From the NCBI GenBank assembly GCA_021151615.1, contig JAGKXA010000047.1, positions 1 through 36,175 on the forward strand: a stretch of 36,175 bases of DNA. Direction: 5' to 3'. The translations under genes were made by a program, and so were the position numbers. This document shows, in pieces, positions 25,503-35,774 of the stretch. This DNA is from Cellvibrionaceae bacterium. Its GTDB lineage: Bacteria; Pseudomonadota; Gammaproteobacteria; Pseudomonadales; Cellvibrionaceae. The notes beneath the pieces were generated by a model. It worked only from the letters and a program-made list of their open reading frames with translations, had not been told where the DNA came from and did no database searches. Within the stretch, counting starts at the first letter, position 1. Each line of letters starts with the position of its first letter.

Positions 25503-25731
25503 GAATAGCGCTCAACTGCTCGATACCCGTCGCCGTGATCCAAACAGTGAGCGAACGGAAACTGCCCTTACTGCTCTCTTTCACCGTTATGCGGGCCTGA
25601 TCAAAACCCGGCGCATGGCGCTCCATAATCTCAATCACATAGCTGTGCAACTCAGGCACTGCATCGCCCATCACTTTGATGGGATAGTTTTCGCAGGGGA
25701 ATTCAATTTTTGGGGGTTGCTGCTGGGACAT
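25459..25731 (-). CDS. ybeD: YbeD family protein (DUF493)
   Basis: The 90-residue protein matches the small DUF493/YbeD family. Its ACT-like ferredoxin fold is seen as IEFPCENYPIKVMGDAVPELHSYVIEIMERHAPGFD followed by SSKGSFRSLTVWITATGIEQL. The ATG at 25731 gives the normal family N-terminus (MSQQQPPKIEFPCE). A longer reading to 25797 adds an unlikely basic extension. The family commonly lies directly before lipB, as here, where the two reading frames meet or overlap. Its biochemical role is not settled, but the association with lipoate synthesis genes is a well-known pattern. Confidence 0.92.
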   Translation of the reverse strand: MSQQQPPKIEFPCENYPIKVMGDAVPELHSYVIEIMERHAPGFDQARITVKESSKGSFRSLTVWITATGIEQLSAIHDDLRLNRIIKMVL

Positions 25732-25758
25732 ACCAATAAACCTGTAGATGAGGCGCGA

Positions 25759-25764
25759 ATTATA
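25759..25764 (-). promoter_or_regulatory. Candidate -10 of the ybeD-lipB-lipA operon
   Basis: The minus strand carries a perfect TATAAT, 27 bases upstream of the ybeD start. The region 17 bases further upstream (CGCTTT) is not a good -35, so this is supported only by the -10 and by position. Confidence 0.4.
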
Positions 25765-25931
25765 ACGCCTAGATGGGGGCGAAAGCGCCATCCTCAAGCT
25801 AAAAACCCCAGCCTTTAGCTACCCAAGCCCCTACTTTATCCGCTATCCTCGCCCCCTGCCTTGGCACCGCCAAACAATAATTTGCACGACATCACACTGG
25901 GGTTTCCCCCTATCCAGGAAAGGAAAAGGTT

Positions 25932-26609
25932 TTGTTACTCGATACCCGTCAATCATTGGAAACTCCTGAAGGTGCCTTGCTACCCCTGACTCCGGCGGGT
26001 TTTGGTGTGCGTACCCTCGCCCAGTTGCTGGATATTCTGATCCGCCTGGGTATTACCATCGCGATTGCCATAGTGTTTTCGCTGTTGGGCAAGCTCGGGA
26101 GCGGTATTGCCCTGATTCTGATTTTCCTGCTGGAATGGTTTTACCCGGTGTTTTTTGAAGTGACGCGCAATGGCCGCACCCCGGGTAAAAAGTGGATGGG
26201 CATTCGCGTCGTCAATGACGATGGCACGCCCATTACCTTTGGCCCTTCCCTGTTGCGCAATTTGCTGCGCTTTGTGGATTTCCTCCCCCTCGCTTACCTC
26301 ACGGGCATCATTGCCAGCCTGTGCAACCGCCAGTTCAAACGTTTGGGTGATTTAGCCGCAGGCAGCATGGTGATTTACGATGCACCGCCCCTGCGCGAGC
26401 CCAGCTTTGAAGTGCGCGGACAATTGCCGGTGCCGGCCGATTTCTCTACCGATGAACAGCGCGCGCTGCTGGCGTTTGCCGAGCGCAGCAAGAATCTTTC
26501 GGCGGAGCGCCAAAGCGAACTGGCATCTATTCTTCAGCCGGTCATTAATGCCAAAGATCCGGTGATCGCCATCAAGCAAATGGCCAACACTATGGTTGGC
26601 AAGCAGTAA
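25932..26609 (+). CDS. RDD-family membrane protein
   Basis: The 225-residue protein has an RDD domain (about 20-155) with three transmembrane segments. The family marks are GFGVRTLAQLLDILIRLG, where the usual R-x3-DD is relaxed to R-x6-D, and GRTPGKKWMGIRVV and RLGDLAAGSMVIYD. A soluble C-terminal tail of about 70 residues is helical. The start is TTG 25932 with AGGA 7 bases upstream, and the opening LLDTRQSLETPEGALLPLTPAGF is the one known from similar proteins in pseudomonads. It is the first gene of a six-gene plus-strand module and is followed by the SpoIIM-like gene after 13 bases. The family's molecular role is not established. Confidence 0.88.
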   Translation: MLLDTRQSLETPEGALLPLTPAGFGVRTLAQLLDILIRLGITIAIAIVFSLLGKLGSGIALILIFLLEWFYPVFFEVTRNGRTPGKKWMGIRVVNDDGTPITFGPSLLRNLLRFVDFLPLAYLTGIIASLCNRQFKRLGDLAAGSMVIYDAPPLREPSFEVRGQLPVPADFSTDEQRALLAFAERSKNLSAERQSELASILQPVINAKDPVIAIKQMANTMVGKQ

Positions 26610-26622
26610 GTCGGAACGCGCT

Positions 26623-27612
26623 ATGAAACAAGGACAATTCGAACAACTCTACCAACCGCTCTGGCAATTGCTGGAAACCCAGATTATCGAGCTGGAAAAG
26701 GCCGAGGGTCGTTTAAAAGGTAATGAGCTGGCGACTTTTGCCAGCCGCTATCGCCGCCTGTGCCATTTCCATGCGCTGGCGAAAGATCGCCACTATTCCA
26801 GCCATCTGGTGGATAAACTCGGCGATTTAGTGGTGCGCGGTCATCAGCAGTTGTATCGCCGCAAGCAACCCTTTTTCCAACAGTTCATTAGCTTTATCGT
26901 GGCCGGTTTTCCGCGTTTGGTGCGCGAGCAGCAGGCCTACGTCTGGTGGGCCACAGCGCTGTTGTATCTTCCCGGGCTGTTGGTCTATTTCGCCATTTTG
27001 TGGCAGCCGGATCTGGTGTACACCATCACCTCGCCCGACCAGGTGAGCAACTTTGAAGAAATGTATGACCCACACAATCGCACCCTGGGTGCGGCGCGCG
27101 CGTCCGATACCAATGTGGAAATGTTTGGATTTTACATCCGCAATAATATTGGCGTGAGCTTCCAGACTTTTGCGTCCGGTATTTTGTTGGGTGTGGGGAC
27201 GATTTTCTTTCTGGTTTATAACGGCTTGTTAATGGGCGCTGTCGCCGGCCATTTAACCAACGCGCAATTTACCGAAACTTTTTTTACCTTTGTGGTGGGC
27301 CACGGCAGTTTTGAATTAACGGCCATTTGTATCGCCGGTGCAGCGGGATTAAAACTCGGCTATGCACTGCTCGCACCGGGAAATAGTTCGCGCACTGAAT
27401 CGCTCAAACGCGCCAGTGCGGTCGCCATCAAATTGGTGTACGGCGTTATCATCATGCTGGTGATTGCCGCGTTTATTGAAGCCTTCTGGTCATCCAACAA
27501 TATTCTTATGCCCTGGCAAAAATATCTGGTGGGCGGGTTTTTATGGGCACTGGTGATCGGCTATCTGGTGTTTAGCGGCCGTAGCTTGCGTGGCGAGCGG
27601 GGTCACGGATGA
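26623..27612 (+). CDS. SpoIIM-like (DUF95) membrane protein
   Basis: The 329-residue protein belongs to the stage II sporulation protein M/DUF95 family. Its N-terminal helical soluble part (1-95) is followed by about five transmembrane segments. The family motif region is FYIRNNIGVSFQTFASGILLGVGTIFFLVYNGLLMGAVAGH, then FVVGHGSFELTAICIAGAAGLKLG. In Bacillus SpoIIM takes part in engulfment with a peptidoglycan-degrading complex. This bacterium does not sporulate, so the name refers to homology only. ATG 26623 is chosen over TTG 26596 because the family N-terminus starts there. The last four bases (ATGA) overlap the start of the DUF4129 gene, so translation is coupled. Confidence 0.88.
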   Translation: MKQGQFEQLYQPLWQLLETQIIELEKAEGRLKGNELATFASRYRRLCHFHALAKDRHYSSHLVDKLGDLVVRGHQQLYRRKQPFFQQFISFIVAGFPRLVREQQAYVWWATALLYLPGLLVYFAILWQPDLVYTITSPDQVSNFEEMYDPHNRTLGAARASDTNVEMFGFYIRNNIGVSFQTFASGILLGVGTIFFLVYNGLLMGAVAGHLTNAQFTETFFTFVVGHGSFELTAICIAGAAGLKLGYALLAPGNSSRTESLKRASAVAIKLVYGVIIMLVIAAFIEAFWSSNNILMPWQKYLVGGFLWALVIGYLVFSGRSLRGERGHG

Positions 27613-29288
27613 ACCTGGATCAAATCACTATTGAAATACGCCCGCGCACTGCTTGGGAAGCATTGGATTTGGGTTTGCTCATGGCGCGCCGCTGGTGGTG
27701 GCCATTAATGAAAGTCTGGTTGATTGTCAGCTTTCCCGTATTGCTAATTGCATTGTTGATTCCCACCGAAAAATGGTGGATCAGCGCATTGGTAATCTGG
27801 TGGTTCAAGCCCATCTACGAGCGTCCGCTGTTACACATCCTCAGCCATGCCGTGTTTAACGATTTACCTTCAACGCGCAACACATTGCAGCAATTTCCCA
27901 AACAGGCACTCGCACAAATTTTCCTGAGTTTAAGCTGGCGCAGGTTTAGCCCTACACGCGCAATGGATTTACCGGTGTTGCAACTGGAAGGTTTGCGCGC
28001 GGGGCGCCGTCAGGATCGATTGGCGATTTTGCACCGCGAGGACTCTGCGCCCGCAGGCTGGATTAGCGTGCTCGGCCTGCTGCTGGAGATCAGTTTGTGG
28101 CTCGGCTTGATAACACTCATTTGGGCCTTTATCCCGCGCGAATTAAATATTGAATGGGTGGGATTATTTTTTGATGGCGAATCATCCGAGTTAATCGAAT
28201 TGCAAATCGTGCTGTGGTATTGCGCACTGGCATTAACAGCGCCTTTTTATACCGCCTGCGGTTTTTCCCTCTATTTAAATCGCCGCATCAAGCTGGAAGC
28301 CTGGGATATCGATATCGCCTTTCGCCGTATCGCCAATAAGCGCCGCGCAGCGACGATTGCGCCTCTCATCGGAGCATTGCTCATTGGGCTGAGTGCATTT
28401 TTTGTTGATGCACCTATACATACTTATGCCGATGAACAGCCGGCGGCAGAACAACAGACCACCAAAATAGAATCGGATGAAAACGAATCGAGTGAACAAC
28501 TCACTCAGGATGAAAAATCCGAAGAGTACAAAGGAGAACCCGTAGCAGATTTACCACTGGGCGATTACCAGGAATTAAATCGCGAGAGTGCACAAGAGTC
28601 CATCAAAGATGTTAAGCAACAGAGCGAGTTTTCGCGCAAGGAAATACAGCGCCGCCTCAAACAGCATGACGAGGATGAAGATGAGGAAGTTGATGAGGAG
28701 TTTTGGGATAAATTCTTTGATTCGCTGCGCGATTTTAAAGGCTTTGTTGCGGCAGCCAGCTTGCTGGAAATTTTATTATGGCTGGCAGTGCTGGCACTGA
28801 TTGGCCTGCTGGTCTATCGCTATCGCAACTGGTTAGCGGCGCAATTTGTGCGCGTAGCACCACAACCTGTTGTACGCAGTAAACCGGTCACCTTATTTGG
28901 TATGGATGTCACACGCGAATCCCTGCCGGAAAATATTGGCGATAGCGCACTGACATTATTGCGCGCCGGCGACGCCCGCGCTGCACTCGCACTGCTCTAT
29001 CGCGCCAGCCTGTTTCAATTAATTCACGCGGGAGTGGAGATTCACGATGGCCATACCGAAGGTGAGTGTGTGCAATTAGCGCGCAATTATTTTGCACACG
29101 CCAATAATATTAACGCGCGCGGGCAACAAGATTCACGCATCGATTATTTCGCGCAGCTCACTCGCATTTGGCAACAACTGGCCTATGGCCACGTAGCACC
29201 AGAAAAGCAATTAGCCGAACAACTGTGCGACACCTGGAATAGCAGCTGGTTACACCCAGGCGCTAATACCAGCGCAGGAGGTGTTTAA
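27609..29288 (+). CDS. DUF4129-domain membrane protein with acidic insert
   Basis: The 559-residue protein has several transmembrane segments in its first 275 residues. It then has a very acidic extracytoplasmic region (about 275-370, with QQTTKIESDENESSEQLTQ and DEDEDEEVDEEF), another transmembrane segment (about 380-400), and a C-terminal cytoplasmic DUF4129 domain (about 435-520, SALTLLRAGDARAALALLYRASL). DUF4129 proteins usually occur with MoxR, DUF58 and transglutaminase genes, as here without the last. The function is unknown. The start overlaps the SpoIIM-like stop by four bases, and the stop is directly followed by the DUF4350 start with no spacer, so expression is tightly linked. Confidence 0.85.
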   Translation: MNLDQITIEIRPRTAWEALDLGLLMARRWWWPLMKVWLIVSFPVLLIALLIPTEKWWISALVIWWFKPIYERPLLHILSHAVFNDLPSTRNTLQQFPKQALAQIFLSLSWRRFSPTRAMDLPVLQLEGLRAGRRQDRLAILHREDSAPAGWISVLGLLLEISLWLGLITLIWAFIPRELNIEWVGLFFDGESSELIELQIVLWYCALALTAPFYTACGFSLYLNRRIKLEAWDIDIAFRRIANKRRAATIAPLIGALLIGLSAFFVDAPIHTYADEQPAAEQQTTKIESDENESSEQLTQDEKSEEYKGEPVADLPLGDYQELNRESAQESIKDVKQQSEFSRKEIQRRLKQHDEDEDEEVDEEFWDKFFDSLRDFKGFVAAASLLEILLWLAVLALIGLLVYRYRNWLAAQFVRVAPQPVVRSKPVTLFGMDVTRESLPENIGDSALTLLRAGDARAALALLYRASLFQLIHAGVEIHDGHTEGECVQLARNYFAHANNINARGQQDSRIDYFAQLTRIWQQLAYGHVAPEKQLAEQLCDTWNSSWLHPGANTSAGGV

Positions 29289-30913
<1,625 letters not shown>

Positions 30914-30917
<4 letters not shown>

Positions 30918-31927
30918 ATGATTCAGTGATGCCCGAAAGCACAGAACCCAAAGGCGAAGAAAACACCCAGTCGCGCCTGCAACAAGCGAGTGCGGTGGCA
31001 AATAATTTATTACATGAAATTAAAAAAGTATTGATCGGCCAGGATGCAGTTATCGAACAGGTTTTAATTGCCCTGATTGCACGTGGCCATGTGTTAATTG
31101 AAGGTGTACCTGGCTTGGGTAAAACCCTGCTCGTGCGTAGCCTGGCCAAATGTTTTGGCGGGCAATTTTCGCGCGTGCAATTCACGCCGGATCTAATGCC
31201 CAGCGACGTGACCGGCCACGCCATGTTTAATATGGCTAAACAGGAATTTGAAATTCGTCGCGGCCCGGTATTTACCAATTTGTTACTCGCCGACGAAATT
31301 AACCGCGCACCCGCCAAAACCCAGGCGGCGTTATTGGAAGTGATGCAGGAAGGGCAAATTACCATTGAAGGGCAATCCTTTAAAACCGGTGAGCCTTTTA
31401 TGGTATTGGCCACCCAAAACCCGATTGAACAGGAAGGCACTTATCCGCTGCCGGAAGCAGAGCTGGATCGTTTTATGTTGAAGGTCATTATTGATTACCC
31501 CAACGAAAGCGATGAACAAATTATGTTGCGCCAGGTGTGTTCCCAAGCCCAGGGCGGTTTTGGTTTGGAACATATTCGCACGCTATTAAAACCAGCCCAC
31601 GTACTCAGCTTGCAAAAAATTGCCGAGCAAATCACCGTGGATGAACAGATCCTGCAATATGTGGTGAAACTGGTGCGCGCTACGCGCAGCTGGTCAGGTA
31701 TATCGCGCGGCGCTGGCCCACGTGCCTGTATTGCGCTGCTCTCTGCCGCGCGCGCCTATGCGCTGATAAACAACAACAGCTTTGTCACACCCGATGATGT
31801 GAAGAAAATGTTTATCCCAGCCTTGCGCCACCGCATTTTACTGGCACCGGAGCTGGCGATTGAAGGCGTAGCGGCCGAGCGTATCCTGAATAATATTTTG
31901 CTACAGGTGGAAGCACCGCGTCATTAA
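30914..31927 (+). CDS. MoxR-family AAA+ ATPase
   Basis: MoxR ATPases are AAA+ chaperones that remodel or activate partner proteins, often with VWA or DUF58 partners. The 337-residue protein has Walker A GVPGLGKT (about 61-68), Walker B LLADEINRAPAKTQAALLEVMQEGQ (about 124-148), sensor 1 in ATQNPIEQEGTYPLPEAELDRFMLK and the C-terminal lid with sensor 2 region GAGPRACIALLSAARAYA. It has no transmembrane segment. The start overlaps the DUF4350 stop (ATGA). The DUF58 gene follows after 71 bases. This arrangement is the common MoxR-DUF58 pair with membrane partners upstream. Confidence 0.95.
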
Positions 31928-31998
31928 GCCCTGCTACTCAGCACTTATCAATTAATTCCGCAAAGGGATTGAGTTTGTAACGAGAAACTAGAGTTCAC

Positions 31999-33381
31999 AT
32001 GAAAAGACGCTGGACACCAGACACCAAACTGATACTGGCCTTTTTATTATTGGCCGGGCTGATCTTTGCCAACAGTTTCAGTAGCCATTATTTTAAAACC
32101 CAATTCCAGTCCCAATGGCTTGAGTGGGGGTTTTTCGGGGTATTGTTGCTAGCCCTGCTCGATTTTATTTTATCGCGCCGCTTGCCACCGGTAGAGATTG
32201 AGCGCGAGTTACCGGGCAACCTTGCCGTCGATAAATGGACGCCGGTAAAAATCCGTATTCGTCATCAGTTTACGCAAGCAACCCGCATCCGGATTTTTGA
32301 TGGTGTACCGGGTAGTAGCGATTATCAGAATCTACCGCTCAACATTGATTTGCAGCCCAATAAAACCAGCAGCAGTGAATATTTGTTGCGTCCACTGGAG
32401 CGCGGCCCATTGCAAATAATGCCCAGTCATATTGAATTCAATAGCCCGCTTGGGCTGTGGAATATTCGCTATCAAACCGGTGCAGTTGGCAGCGCAAAAG
32501 TATTTCCCGATTTTGTCGCCATCGCCAACTATGCCATTCTCGCCACGGAAAATCACACCAGCCAAATGGGCATTCGCAAAAAACAACGGCGCGGTGAAGG
32601 CATGGAGTTCCATCAATTGCGCGAATACCGCCAGGGCGACAGTTTGCGTCAGTTGGATTGGAAAGCGACGTCGCGCCGACAAAAATTAATTGCGCGCGAT
32701 TACCAGGATGAACGCGACCAGCAAATTGTATTGATGATCGACAGCGGTCACCGCATGCGCGCCAAAGATGATGAACTCAGCCATTTCGATCATGCCCTCA
32801 ATGCAATGCTATTGGTAAGCTATATCGCCTTGCGCCAGGGCGACAGCGTTAGCCTGATGAGTTTCGGTGGTGAAACGGGCAACACCAATAGCAACGCAAC
32901 AAATAGCAACACAAACAACAAACACCGCTGGATTCCACCACAAAAAGGCACCGAGCGAGTGAGCGTCTTACTCAATGGCATTTACGATTTGCAAGCCAGC
33001 CAATCCACTGCCGACTACATTACCGCTGCCGAAAAATTATCAGTACTACAACCCAAACGCTCGCTGATTATTTTAGTCACCAATTCACGCGACGAAGACA
33101 ACAGCGAACTACTACTCGCCGCCAACCTGTTAAAGAAACGTCACTTGGTGATGATCGCCAACATCCGCGAACAAATCCTGGATGACCTCAACGACCAATC
33201 CGTACAAACCTTCGACGAAGCCCTCAGCTACGCAGGCGTCCGTCGCTTTTTGCACGAACGCCGCGAGTCCCACAAAAAATTAACAAGCGCCGGAGTTTAC
33301 GCGGTGGACTGCACCGCGAATCAATTAGCGGTCCGCGTTGCGAATGCGTATCTGGAAATTAAGAGTTCGGGGGTTTTGTAA
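31999..33381 (+). CDS. DUF58/VWA-like protein
   Basis: The 460-residue protein has two N-terminal hydrophobic segments (LILAFLLLAGLIFANSF and WGFFGVLLLALLDFIL), an immunoglobulin-like region and then the DUF58 signature FHQLREYRQGDSLRQLDWKA, followed by a VWA-like fold with a metal-site start MIDSGHRM (D-x-S) at about 248. It is the usual partner of MoxR ATPases. An Asn/Thr/Ser-rich insert (GNTNSNATNSNTNN, about 294-307) interrupts the VWA-like part and has the same composition as the N-terminus of the DUF4350 protein. The ATG has only a weak AGAG ribosome binding site. It is the last gene of the module, and a terminator for the convergent dacA lies behind it. Confidence 0.92.
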   Translation: MKRRWTPDTKLILAFLLLAGLIFANSFSSHYFKTQFQSQWLEWGFFGVLLLALLDFILSRRLPPVEIERELPGNLAVDKWTPVKIRIRHQFTQATRIRIFDGVPGSSDYQNLPLNIDLQPNKTSSSEYLLRPLERGPLQIMPSHIEFNSPLGLWNIRYQTGAVGSAKVFPDFVAIANYAILATENHTSQMGIRKKQRRGEGMEFHQLREYRQGDSLRQLDWKATSRRQKLIARDYQDERDQQIVLMIDSGHRMRAKDDELSHFDHALNAMLLVSYIALRQGDSVSLMSFGGETGNTNSNATNSNTNNKHRWIPPQKGTERVSVLLNGIYDLQASQSTADYITAAEKLSVLQPKRSLIILVTNSRDEDNSELLLAANLLKKRHLVMIANIREQILDDLNDQSVQTFDEALSYAGVRRFLHERRESHKKLTSAGVYAVDCTANQLAVRVANAYLEIKSSGVL

Positions 33382-33398
33382 CTACACTACTTATGCTC

Positions 33399-33428
33399 AA
33401 AAAAACAAAAGCAGCCAAAGCTGCCTTT
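33399..33428 (-). terminator. Intrinsic terminator of dacA
   Basis: On the minus strand AAAGGCAGC and GCTGCTTTT (plus 33420-33428 and 33407-33415) form a 9-bp stem with one G-T pair around loop TTTG, followed by TTTTGTTTTTTT. It starts 30 bases after the dacA stop. Confidence 0.85.
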
Positions 33429-33457
33429 GTCTCTAGTTTATATGTAACTGCTTTTAA

Positions 33458-34759
33458 TCAGCTAAACAAATTGCGGAAGAACAACTTCAGGTTGTCGAGC
33501 AGGCGCGCGAAGAAACCAGCTTCTTCTACTGGTTGCAACGCAACGATCGGGGTATTCACAATTAATTGGCCATCCAGTTCAACGGTTAAATTACCCAGCT
33601 CTTGCCCAACGGCAATGGGCGCTTTGATAATTTCGTTGATGTGCATTTTGGCTTGCATGGCTTGTTCGCGGCCTTTGGGAATCGTGAGCACAATATTGTT
33701 GGGAATACCCAGAGTTACTTCCTGGGTTTTACCAGCCCACACACGTGAAGTGCTGACTTGTTGACCAGCCTGATACAACTGGGTGGTTTGGAAATAACGG
33801 AAACCATAGGCCAATAATTTTTGTGTTTCAGCTGCGCGCGCACTTTCACTGGCTGTCCCCATAACGACTGCAATAAAACGCGTGTTCTCGCGCTTGGACG
33901 AAGCCACCAAACAATAACCCGCCTCTTCCGTGTGACCGGTTTTTAAACCATCCACAGTTTCATCACGGAACAACAAGAGGTTGCGGTTGGGTTGACGAAT
34001 ATTGTTGTAAAAGAAATATTTTTCCGCGTAAAGCGGGTAGTGTGTCGGGTGATCATTAATAATCGCCCGCGCAAGAATTGCCAAATCTTTTGCTGTCGTT
34101 AAATGACCCTCGGCTGGCCAACCGGTCGAGTTCTCAAAATGGGTATTCACCATACCTAATTGCGCAGCGCGTTGGTTCATGGAATCAACAAACGCATCTT
34201 CATTGCCGGAAACATATTCAGCCAATGCCACAGTCGCATCGTTACCCGACTGAATAATCACACCGCGCAGTAAATCAATCACTGAAACCTGGGTACCCTC
34301 TTTGACATACATGCGCGAGCCACCCATTTTCCAGGCTTTGACGCTGATGTTCACCATGGCATCTTCAGTGATTTTGCCTTTTTCTATTTCATCCACCACC
34401 AGATAGCTGGACATCATTTTAGTAAGGCTGGCTGGAGGTAAACGCTGATCAGAATTGTATTCCGCCACAATGCTACCGGTGGTGGCATCCACCAGAATAA
34501 ATCCGGTTGCAGCCAATTGCGGCGCAGCGGGAATCACTTGTGGTTTTTGCTCTACAACCTGGCCAGGTGTTGGTGCCGCAGGCAAAGTCGATGCTGGCAA
34601 CTGCGCATTCGGCAATTGCGCGGGTTGTTGTGCAGATTGTTGCGCACTGGCCGGTTGGGGTGCGGCTTGCTGAATCGTTGCTGGCTGAGTTGTTGGCTGT
34701 TGGGCAACTACCAAGGCCGATGAAAATAACAGTCCACAAACAATAGATTTTTTAATCAT
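33458..34759 (-). CDS. dacA: D-alanyl-D-alanine carboxypeptidase (PBP5/6 type)
   Basis: PBP5-type enzymes remove the terminal D-Ala from peptidoglycan stem peptides in the periplasm. The 433-residue protein has a signal peptide (ending near residue 19), an unusual Gln/Pro/Ala-rich linker of about 60 residues, the S11 peptidase domain and a C-terminal beta-sandwich. The last residues (FFARLLDNLKLFFRNLFS) form the amphipathic membrane anchor. Catalytic motifs are SLTK (Ser111, Lys114), SGN and KTG (GLKTGHTEEAGYC). E. coli DacA is about 400 residues, the difference being the linker. ATG 34759 is chosen because the signal peptide starts there, with GAAGAG upstream. The gene follows rlpA by 99 bases. 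Confidence 0.96.
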   Translation of the reverse strand: MIKKSIVCGLLFSSALVVAQQPTTQPATIQQAAPQPASAQQSAQQPAQLPNAQLPASTLPAAPTPGQVVEQKPQVIPAAPQLAATGFILVDATTGSIVAEYNSDQRLPPASLTKMMSSYLVVDEIEKGKITEDAMVNISVKAWKMGGSRMYVKEGTQVSVIDLLRGVIIQSGNDATVALAEYVSGNEDAFVDSMNQRAAQLGMVNTHFENSTGWPAEGHLTTAKDLAILARAIINDHPTHYPLYAEKYFFYNNIRQPNRNLLLFRDETVDGLKTGHTEEAGYCLVASSKRENTRFIAVVMGTASESARAAETQKLLAYGFRYFQTTQLYQAGQQVSTSRVWAGKTQEVTLGIPNNIVLTIPKGREQAMQAKMHINEIIKAPIAVGQELGNLTVELDGQLIVNTPIVALQPVEEAGFFARLLDNLKLFFRNLFS

Positions 34760-34858
34760 GTCGATTAACACTCTTCTAACAAAAATAAACGGTGCCACAC
34801 TAACTATTTCGGGTGAACCTAAACTGAATCGTTTGTTCACAAAGTCAGTGTTATGAAA

Positions 34859-35752
34859 TTACTGATAGACCACATGGGCCTCATAAATTTTTACGCGCGC
34901 TAACTGGTCGCGCGCCTGCTGCAAATTTTTTGCATCCTTAAACGGGCCAAGGCGCACGCGATGAATTTCTTTTGGTGCGGACGCCGAATTTATTACCACC
35001 GGAAACGTTAATTTTGTGCCCAGGGTTGCCGCAAAATCCTGTGCGGATTGTATGTTGCCAAATGCGCCTATCTGCAAATAGGTTCCCGGTGGCAGCGCTG
35101 GCTCCACCTGTTTAGCCACTGAGGTCTCTGGCTTGCGCGGAATCGGTGGTGCATCGCCCGGCAGCGCAATTTCAACTTCCACGCGACCGGTGCCGGCTTT
35201 GTGAATACCAATGCGCTGCGCGGCGGCGTAACTTAAATCGATAATCCGCCCCTGATGAAATGGCCCGCGATCATTAATGCGCACGACTACGCTTTTGCCA
35301 TTATCCAGATTAGTGACGCGCACATAGGAGGGTATGGGCAAGGTTTTGTGCGCACCGGTCATGGCATACATATCGTAGAGTTCGCCATTGGACGTGTGGT
35401 AACCATTAAATTTATTGCCGTACCAGGAGGCGTAACCGCGCTCCTTGTAGGAGGTTTCGTCTTTGATCAGATGATAAGTTTTACCCAATACCGTGTAAGG
35501 ATTTTTATTGCCCGCACGAGTACGCACTTCATAGCGCGGCACCGCATCGGGAATGTGGGAGAGATCCACATCGTCACTCGGACCAAAATCCTTGTCGTGC
35601 TTGTAACGGCCATCATTGGGATTATATGGCCCCGTATTTTTGGATTTGGGTTTTGAACTGGAACAGGCGGTGAGCAATACACAGAGCAACGCCAGCACTA
35701 GATACATCCAGAGTTGCTTGCTAATAGCTGGGGCTAATGGATATTGCTGCAT
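34859..35752 (-). CDS. rlpA: Septal ring lytic transglycosylase RlpA
   Basis: RlpA cleaves denuded peptidoglycan glycan strands (as shown in Pseudomonas aeruginosa) and helps daughter cells separate. The 297-residue protein has a lipoprotein signal (lipobox L-L-T-A-C), a Ser/Lys/Pro linker, a double-psi beta-barrel domain (about 100-190) and a C-terminal SPOR domain (about 220-297, LPPGTYLQIGAFGNIQSAQDFA) that binds septal glycan. The active residues known from P. aeruginosa are present: Glu in TSNGELYD, His in GAHKTLP and Asp in INDRGPFH. The enzyme should thus be active, unlike E. coli RlpA. It sits between mltB (22-base gap) and dacA, the order known in pseudomonads. Confidence 0.96.
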   Translation of the reverse strand: MQQYPLAPAISKQLWMYLVLALLCVLLTACSSSKPKSKNTGPYNPNDGRYKHDKDFGPSDDVDLSHIPDAVPRYEVRTRAGNKNPYTVLGKTYHLIKDETSYKERGYASWYGNKFNGYHTSNGELYDMYAMTGAHKTLPIPSYVRVTNLDNGKSVVVRINDRGPFHQGRIIDLSYAAAQRIGIHKAGTGRVEVEIALPGDAPPIPRKPETSVAKQVEPALPPGTYLQIGAFGNIQSAQDFAATLGTKLTFPVVINSASAPKEIHRVRLGPFKDAKNLQQARDQLARVKIYEAHVVYQ

Positions 35753-35774
35753 GTGATTTACCCTAGAGTAAGCG

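Noticed and set aside
25861..25888. TTGGCAC ... TTTGCA as a sigma-54 promoter before the RDD gene
   Set aside because: The GG and GC elements are 21 bases apart instead of the required 12.
33393..33764. 123-residue plus-strand frame after the DUF58 gene
   Set aside because: It is antisense to dacA and runs through the dacA terminator. dacA has all family motifs on the other strand.
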